From: Carallia brachiata
Lineage: Eukaryota; Streptophyta; Magnoliopsida; Malpighiales; Rhizophoraceae
Length of the DNA stretch: 64,000 nucleotides
NCBI GenBank assembly: GCA_021464245.1
Contig: JADCRB010000061.1
Location: 244,202 to 308,201 of the forward strand
Direction: 5' to 3'
The translations under genes were made by a program, and so were the position numbers. Below are positions 58,201 through 64,000 of the stretch, in pieces. Positions within the stretch are counted from its first letter, which is position 1, and each line of letters begins with the position of its first letter. Under the pieces are notes generated by a model, which was not told where the DNA came from, did no database searches, and saw only the letters and a program-made list of their open reading frames with translations.

Positions 58201-60156
58201 GAGAGGGAACAAAATGAAGCTGCTGAGAAAATGGCGAAACTTAAGGTTTCAGGTAACTAATTTTCATATTGTTGTAACTACTAGTTAGTAAACACATTGT
58301 GGATTGAAGACAATTATCATATACTAATGTGTTTAGTTTTAATAATTGCTAATTTTAGCTCACTCATGTTGGAAGGTCAATAGTTTTATGGAATTTTCCC
58401 CTAGTTCCTCTCCCCGAATTCCACCTAGGTCAATAGCCTTAGAAAGGCATACGTAGTTGGAAAAGTTAATCATTAAGAAATAAGACTCTTTGCTGTGGAA
58501 AGAGAATCCAGTGTAGACACATTTTTTTCAGCCCACCGGCTTACTTTGCAGGCAATGTTGAGGCACTTTCATATGATTATTGTGTGGGTTTGGTTGCACC
58601 TGGCATCCTGACCGACTTTTTAAAGGTTTTTCACATTGTTGTTGTGAAGTTTTCTTTGAAGTGCTTTGGGGTATTATAACTGCAATCTCATTTGTACGTG
58701 GCTGTATTATTTGTGTGGCTGTTTTCTTTTATAATTGCTTTGGGAAGCATTGGTGTGGGTGATCTTATTGGAAGTAAGATGCCATTCCAGCTTGGTGTTG
58801 CTGTAGCCTCTAGCTTAATGTTTGAAGACATCTGTTGATGAGAGCTTCCTAGTGTTCCCTCATTGTTTCTCCTTGTGAAAAGCTATTTCTTTGCATTTTA
58901 GAGAATAAATACATCCCATGTCTTGACTTCTTGGTCGACAAGTTCTTGGCATCATTTGACAAGTTTCTAATTTTTAGCTCCATTTTTCAAGACTCTATGG
59001 ATTGAACTGTAGCTTTTGTGGAATTTTGGTGTTTGCTAAGGAGCTAATTATACTCTGTTGCGCATCTTTGTCCTCTTAAACAATTATTTCTCCTATCTGA
59101 ACTAAATTGAAATTTTGTAGCATGCCATTACCATATGAAACTTTGGCTGGTAATTAGTTTCTGAATAATTTTTCAACAAATGGGTGCTCCTGTTTTTCTG
59201 ACAGATGTTAGTGGAAAGAAGCAGCAGACTAAAAGAGCTGCTGAAGCCAAACCAAAGGTTGCTGTTGAACCAGAAATTTCCATTGCGAGGCTTGATATTC
59301 GTGTTGGTTTAATCAAGAAAGCTCAGAAGCATCCTGACGCTGATACACTGTACGTGGAAGAAATTGATGTGGGTGGAGGGGAGATTAGAACAGTTGTTAG
59401 TGGACTTGTTAAGTATATACCTCTTGAAGAGATGCAGGTACTTGTTATATGCACTGACAGATCATAATTTCAGTACATTATATACTTTTGGAAGGTGCAT
59501 GCTGGGCTGCTAGGGTACATTATGTAATATGTGAAGGTGCATGCTGCGCCACTAGATTGCTGATAAGTGATCATTTTGTTCAATTGGGCAGAACCGGAAG
59601 ATCTGTGTACTCTGCAATCTAAAGCCGGCAACTATGAGGGGCATTAAGTCACAAGCAATGGTTCTTGCTGCTTCTAACAGTGACCACACAAAGGCAAGCT
59701 AGCTCCTGATGATCTTTTGGAGTTCATTTGGCATTTTATGTTCTCATTCAAATAATAAGTATAGCTAATTTTTTTCATTGCTTCCGCCTTTTTCGGAACC
59801 TACTTTGGCATGGATAGCATTTTTTGTATATAGCTGGTGCTTAAATGTGTCTGCTCATTTCAATGTAAAATTATAGCTACTGCCTTGAACTGATCTAATG
59901 TCATAAATACTGGCATTTTTTTCAGGTTGAATTGGTTGAGCCGCCTCATTCTGCAATTGTGGGGGAGAGAGTTACATTCCCTGGGTTTGAGGGCGAGCCT
60001 GATGATGTCTTAAACCCCAAGAAGAAGGTTTGGGAGACTCTACAAGTGCATTTGCAAACTAGCGCGGATCTGGTAGCCTGTTATAAGGATGTTCCATTCA
60101 CCACATCTGCTGGTGTGTGCAAGGTTGCGTCTATTCAGAGTGGCTCCATAAGTTAG
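52214..60156 (+). CDS. MetRS: Methionyl-tRNA synthetase, cytosolic (frameshift in exon 12)
   Basis: Class I aminoacyl-tRNA synthetase charging tRNA-Met. Exons: 52214-52340, 52472-52616, 53067-53220, 53344-53499, 54096-54326, 54742-54885, 55973-56063, 56214-56320, 56415-56529, 57212-57330, 57452-57517, 57588-57715, 57818-57958, 58141-58252, 59205-59437, 59592-59693, 59926-60156 (about 800 codons; plant cytosolic enzymes are about this long). The HIGH-type motif is PHLGN (His36). Zinc-knuckle cysteines occur in YCDTCKRF and CEKCGK. The KMSKS-type motif is KFSKSKG (about residue 351). A Lys-rich linker leads to the EMAPII-like tRNA-binding domain from about residue 635 ([13 protein letters not shown]). 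Exon 12 is 128 nt where phase requires 129: the family reading LEP-F-x-PSFSLE needs one more T near 57692. As read, the shifted frame ends at a TGA spanning the exon 13/14 junction (about 574 residues). The intron after exon 16 uses a GC donor. Confidence 0.93.
56781..56940 (+). mobile_element. Au-like SINE in MetRS intron 9
   Basis: The element begins GGTGAGCCTTGCTGTAATAG and contains a B-box-like AAGTTCAAGTC (56832-56842) followed by ATGGAAACAGTC, TAGGCAAGGCTGCCTA and ACCTTGTGCACTAGGACACC. These are, in order, the recognisable blocks of the plant Au SINE family (5' GTGAGCCTTGGCGCAA-type head, GTCGTGGAAACAGCC, GGCTGCGTAC, and a GTGCACCGGG-type tail), each with decay. It is in the same orientation as the host gene. 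A precise target duplication was not identified. Confidence 0.75.
59694..59925 (+). other. GC-AG intron of MetRS (intron 16)
   Basis: Exon 16 ends ...CACACAAAG and the intron begins GCAAGC. No GT donor keeps the frame into the last exon ([13 protein letters not shown]). The donor context AAG/GCAAG is the usual one for the minor class of GC-AG introns. Confidence 0.8.
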
Positions 60157-63087
60157 ATCCCTTGAGTTATTGAATGGCTAAGAAGAAGTGAAGGCCCCGT
60201 TTTTGACCCTTTTCTTATTTCAATTTAGTTTTGTTTGCAACTTCATCTATGATATAATGTCAAACTGGTATTAGAAGTGAAGAAAACTGTTCGATATATT
60301 GGCTTGCTGATAGTGACAGACATTACCATCTTAATTAGGATATAATGAACGAATTTAAGCAAGGTGGAATGTTTGGCTTGTCATAGCATAGCCAACAGAG
60401 TAAATTTGTAATTTGATTACTGAATCGTACCACAAATGCAAAAAGGGTTGATTTTCCGTGGGCTAATAGCAGCAAAAAAAAAAAAAGAAAAAAGGAATTT
60501 TGATTTTTTGCATTTTATATGACGTAATTGTACCAACAGTTTTTGTTATTTAAAGATTACCATTCTTGGTAACCGAAAAAAAAAAGGGTTACTTTTCTCG
60601 GTAGTCTCAAAACTGCTTTCTGAGTTGGTTCTTTTCAAGTACTTGGAAGACCGTCCTTTAATTTTTTACTAAAAAATAAGAAGATTTGTCATTTAAAACT
60701 TAAAAGTCAAATCAAAATGGAAAAGAATTATTTTTTTTTTTAATCCCTGGTGAAGCATAGTTTAAGCTAAATTGTGTGGAAAGCGCGGGTTAAATAGCAT
60801 TTATTTATTGATCTATTGTGTTATATTTATAAGCGTCATCATAGTGGTAATGTTGAGACTTCTGGCCTCGTGGCTTTGTCTTACAGAATTACTAGGAGTG
60901 AATAATATATATATAGTAGTCTTGAGAGAAGATTAAATTTATATAAATAACAAGGGAGAAGAATTATGATATCAGTTAAACTTTTGATCATATTTTAGAT
61001 CAACAAAATTAATATTTTACTCGTATTATTTTTGTGAAGAAATTAATTATGTAAAAATGCTGTTGAAAATAAACAATTTATCTAATAACACATATTATTT
61101 TATTTTTCTCAAATTCAAAAATTTCTTTCACGGGATTATACAACATTGAGGTACTCTCTCCACATTGCTTTGACTGCGTTGCTATTAAGTTTTTCCCCTT
61201 CGAGAATTCCTTCTATTTGAACTTCTATTGCCCAGGGTTGATGCGTTATATACTCTCGCATGTAGAATTGTAAGGATGGTTGGAGAAGTGGATCAGGTTC
61301 CAAATACTGCCATACCCCATAGATCAAGATAAAATCCTACCCATAGTCCTCCAACAAGCGTACCGTACACACCATGGGCAGAGAAGCGAGCCTTGGAAAT
61401 GCTGAGAGATTTCCTTCTTAAGAGATTGGGTAATGTTGGCATCTTCGGGTCTTGATTCTTAATTTGTCCATGGTGTGTTCTCGCATGTGGACTTCTGAGA
61501 CGATGGGCAGGATTTTGAGCCTCATCTTTATGCTATTGCTATTGGCTTGCTGATCCTGATCTTAATTTATATAGTTGTTATTGGTTTGCTCCAGCAGTAG
61601 GCGGTCACTGTACATGGGATGGCCGCCAGTGCTCTGGTTGGTTATCACGACTTTGTTGCAAAATGTTGCCTTGATAAACATTTGGATGACTCTATAGTTA
61701 CCTCATTATGTGAAATCGCCCTGAAATGCCTTCCTTCCATGCATGGCTTTTGTATCCGCCAAATAATTAAATTGTATGTAGGTGACTACTGGTTGTTAAG
61801 TTTAACCCAAAAAAAAGAAACATATTATTGTAATAGATGCCTTAGAAAATCACAGATTTTAAGTATTTTAAACAAAGGCTGGCTACACAACACCATTAAC
61901 TTGGTTTCTGGCCTAAATAAACTATAAAAAGGGTTCATAAATGAGCGAGTTTTGCAACTGAATAAAGTATATTTTTGACAAAACGATATTGTGAATTAAT
62001 ACTGTTTTTTTTTTTTAACTGAGATTACGACATTGAGATTCAAACTCATTCCTATATTTTTTGAAGTTGCGGATGACCCTCAATACTACTCGACCGAAAG
62101 TCGATTGATACATTTTTAACGTTGTTGGGAGATGGCATGTGAGGTTAAACTTTGGCACATTAGTACTTACACTAGAGTCTCGAATATCATGCCACAAACC
62201 TTGATTCAGTTTAAGAGGGCTGTATTTATGCGGTGGTGATGTAGCTTCCCTGTAATGTTTGGTACATAATGTCTAGACTAGAATTAGATGCTGCTTCTTG
62301 GATTTCTCCGCATCTGTTGCATTTATAAGGAAAGCGATGCCTCTCTCTTGTTTTCTGACACCATCAGCTGGATGTTGGTTAATGTTAAGTCGTATAGTTA
62401 GTGTTTTGTGTTTTGATCATAAACAAAATCAGGACAATTTGGATAATCATCTCAATCCTCCCCCTTATTCCTATGCGACCATAAGTGATCTCTCTAAAAG
62501 CCCGAACATAAAGGCCCTTCAAAATTTTCAACGTAGCCCACCAAATTATTTTGTATTTGAATTTGAATCAAAATTTCTGATTGTTTCAGTTTCTAAATCA
62601 AAAGGGACGAGATCGTTTTTTGTTTTGTAAATATGTATGCATCATGCAAGAGTTTTTGCGGGGGAGTCAAAACTATACGAGTCTAACTCTTCATTACATT
62701 ATAAGTGCTTAACATTTCTAACCCTAAGCTTGCAGACGGCAAGATTGTCTCGGTGCAGCTTTGATTAAAGCAAGTAATGTCACGTTGACATGGCTTAAGT
62801 CCCTGGTTTCTTTTCTCATATTTTAACAGGAAAACTAAAAAAATTGGTTTACCCAAGTGTTGTGCTTTTTTTTGCACCAAACAATCCGCCAAGTAATACA
62901 ATTTTGATATTTTGAGCAAAATAGGGAAAAGATAAGCATGAAGAAATACCAGCCTTAGAACCATGATTTTGCCTAGGTCAGAATTGCCGGTGTATTACAT
63001 AGTTCTCATGAATTAACAAAGACATACGCAAATCATGCTAACTACATTTTACCAAGAACAGATACAAAGATCAGAAGCGGAATGGGC
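60157..63087. other. Intergenic region right of MetRS
   Basis: Almost 3 kb of AT-rich sequence with homopolymers and an AT microsatellite near 60906. A minus-strand open stretch at 61136-61327 is preceded on that strand by a second open stretch (61330-61450) in another frame. Together they could be a decayed exon, but I do not recognise the protein. The 110-codon plus-strand frame at 62298-62630 also resembles nothing I know. The right end is the 3' flank of the next minus-strand gene. Confidence 0.5.
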
Positions 63088-63258
63088 TCAGAGTGGTGTG
63101 GTATCAACTATGGCTTCCAAAATCTTCTTTTCCAATTCTCGTTCATCAATCCACATGGAACTCTGTCGGCGCAACAGTTCCTTCGACTCTTTTTTCTTCT
63201 CTTCCTTCATTGTTTCTCTTTTTCTCCAAAATTCAAGTTTCTCAGCTCTCTCTTTCAG
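63088..63258 (-). CDS. Terminal exon of a minus-strand gene (charged protein, off right edge)
   Basis: Read on the minus strand, a CATGCAG acceptor at 63259-63265 opens a 57-codon exon ending in TGA (63090-63088). Its product is highly charged: LKERAEKLEFWRKR, a KEEKKKESKELLRRQSS helix, WIDERELEKKILEAIV and the end VDTTPL. The clean acceptor, uninterrupted frame and amphipathic charged composition support a real last exon. It looks like the C-terminus of a small organellar or ribosome-associated plant protein, but I cannot name it. Upstream exons were not found between 63259 and 64000 and probably lie beyond the window. Confidence 0.65.
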   Translation of the reverse strand: MKERAEKLEFWRKRETMKEEKKKESKELLRRQSSMWIDERELEKKILEAIVDTTPL

Positions 63259-64000
63259 CTGCATGGGTACATATCAAACTAATCAGCATAAGATTGACGA
63301 CCTCTGTCAATGGCTGAAGGCTGATATAAACAACTGGGAGCACAATAGCAATAGGGTTATATATCAAGCAAGAAAAGACATTCATATGCACACAGGAACA
63401 CATATTAGCATGATAGAGGGGGGAGGGATGGAGACTTAAATAAAATATCCTGAAGCAACTGAAGAAACAAGAACATAGTAGTTAAATGAAATTATGGACA
63501 CAGTTCTGTTTTGGAATTCAGCAGTGCATTTCACATAAGCTTTGGTACCTGTCAGAATAGAAAGCTCACATAGGTTTTAGCAGATTTAATAATGTGATCT
63601 CATTTTAGCAAAGCAAGACTGCAGATCAGGTCAAGGATATTGCGCATTACGACATACATGCAATTTGGTAGATTGACTTTTTATTATTCTGGGCATACAC
63701 ATGCTTTTGAGTTCCATAGCTTGAGAATGCACTGGCACTGCAAATTAGCAGTTTAGCACACTTAACTTCTACAAAGAATTTTCTTTTGAAACATATTCTG
63801 AAAATTTTGGCCGGCCAAAATCTCGTCCATTCGCTGCCAGTTTGTAACACTGCCCTTTGGCAGCATAGCTTGAAGCAAGAAAGAGAGGTCAGTGTTGCAG
63901 AGAAATTAGTTTGATGGCTCCTTAGCATTGCATAAATCATAAAAAAATAAAAATTAAAAAAAGCAAGCAAGCGTTACAAAGAAGCTACCATTCTTCAGCA
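63259..64000 (-). other. Probable intron of the minus-strand gene at the right edge
   Basis: No exon-like frame with good splice sites was found on either strand. The region contains an 18-nt perfect palindrome, ATTTTGGCCGGCCAAAAT, at 63804-63821. Confidence 0.45.

Noticed and set aside
61136..61327. Minus-strand 63-codon open frame with ordinary amino acid composition
   Set aside because: No family recognised, no partner exons found, and the neighbouring coding-like stretch is in another frame. It may be a decayed exon but is unsupported as a gene.
62298..62630. 110-codon plus-strand open frame right of MetRS
   Set aside because: Composition is unremarkable and the start lies in AT-rich intergenic sequence. 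No recognisable domain and no splice context.
63804..63821. 18-nt perfect palindrome ATTTTGGCCGGCCAAAAT
   Set aside because: Real, but isolated in a probable intron with no second copy. A chance palindrome of this size is not surprising enough in 64 kb to claim function.
1..64000. Search for CRISPR arrays, operons, phage or viral genes, toxin genes and riboswitches
   Set aside because: None seen. The window is a plant nuclear gene region and the repeats present are retroelement-, MITE- or microsatellite-type.

Overview
This is eukaryotic nuclear DNA from a flowering plant, most likely a woody eudicot. The evidence is AT-rich introns with GT..AG borders, plant-type short retroelements (a TRIM and an Au-like SINE), and gene structures that match eudicot families such as BGAL9, CAT5, PEANUT1/PIG-M and cytosolic methionyl-tRNA synthetase. 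A Citrus-like (Sapindales) source is a guess. The sequence shows no operons, CRISPR arrays or prokaryotic features. Gene names come from remembered family sequences, not from a search.

Layout. 1-4541 (minus): most of an 11-plus-exon gene for a conserved plant coiled-coil protein of unknown function, whose last exon(s) lie off the left edge. About 4680-37455: a large direct tandem duplication (two units of about 17.0 and 15.7 kb). Each unit carries a 19-exon beta-galactosidase gene of the BGAL9 type (7872-20971 and 24099-36675) with its upstream region. 37822-42074 (plus): a mitochondrial small-subunit ribosomal protein of the S24/S35 (mS35) type with RGG-rich stretches. 43423-45171 (plus): an intronless cationic amino acid transporter (CAT5 type). 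47253-50032 (plus): GPI mannosyltransferase 1 (PIG-M/PEANUT1). 52214-60156 (plus): 17-exon cytosolic methionyl-tRNA synthetase with a C-terminal tRNA-binding domain. 63088-63258 (minus): last exon of a further gene running off the right edge. The genes are ordinary, functionally unrelated nuclear genes. The only functional cluster is the beta-galactosidase pair.

The most informative result is that three genes carry small coding deletions, found by exon-phase arithmetic and by comparing the two beta-galactosidase copies. Copy 1 lacks 1 nt in exon 10 and 2 nt in exon 19. Copy 2 lacks 1 nt in exon 6 and 1 nt in exon 18. The methionyl-tRNA synthetase lacks 1 nt in exon 12. Read literally, all three genes are truncated. 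Because one is an essential housekeeping enzyme and three of the losses fall in short runs of one base, sequencing or assembly error is at least as likely as true pseudogenisation. The duplicates also differ by a TRIM retroelement with a perfect 5-bp target duplication (copy 1 only), a MITE-like element (upstream of copy 2 only), local tandem repeats, a 62-nt poly-G tract (copy 2), and a low-divergence patch suggesting gene conversion. I saw no previously undescribed biological system.
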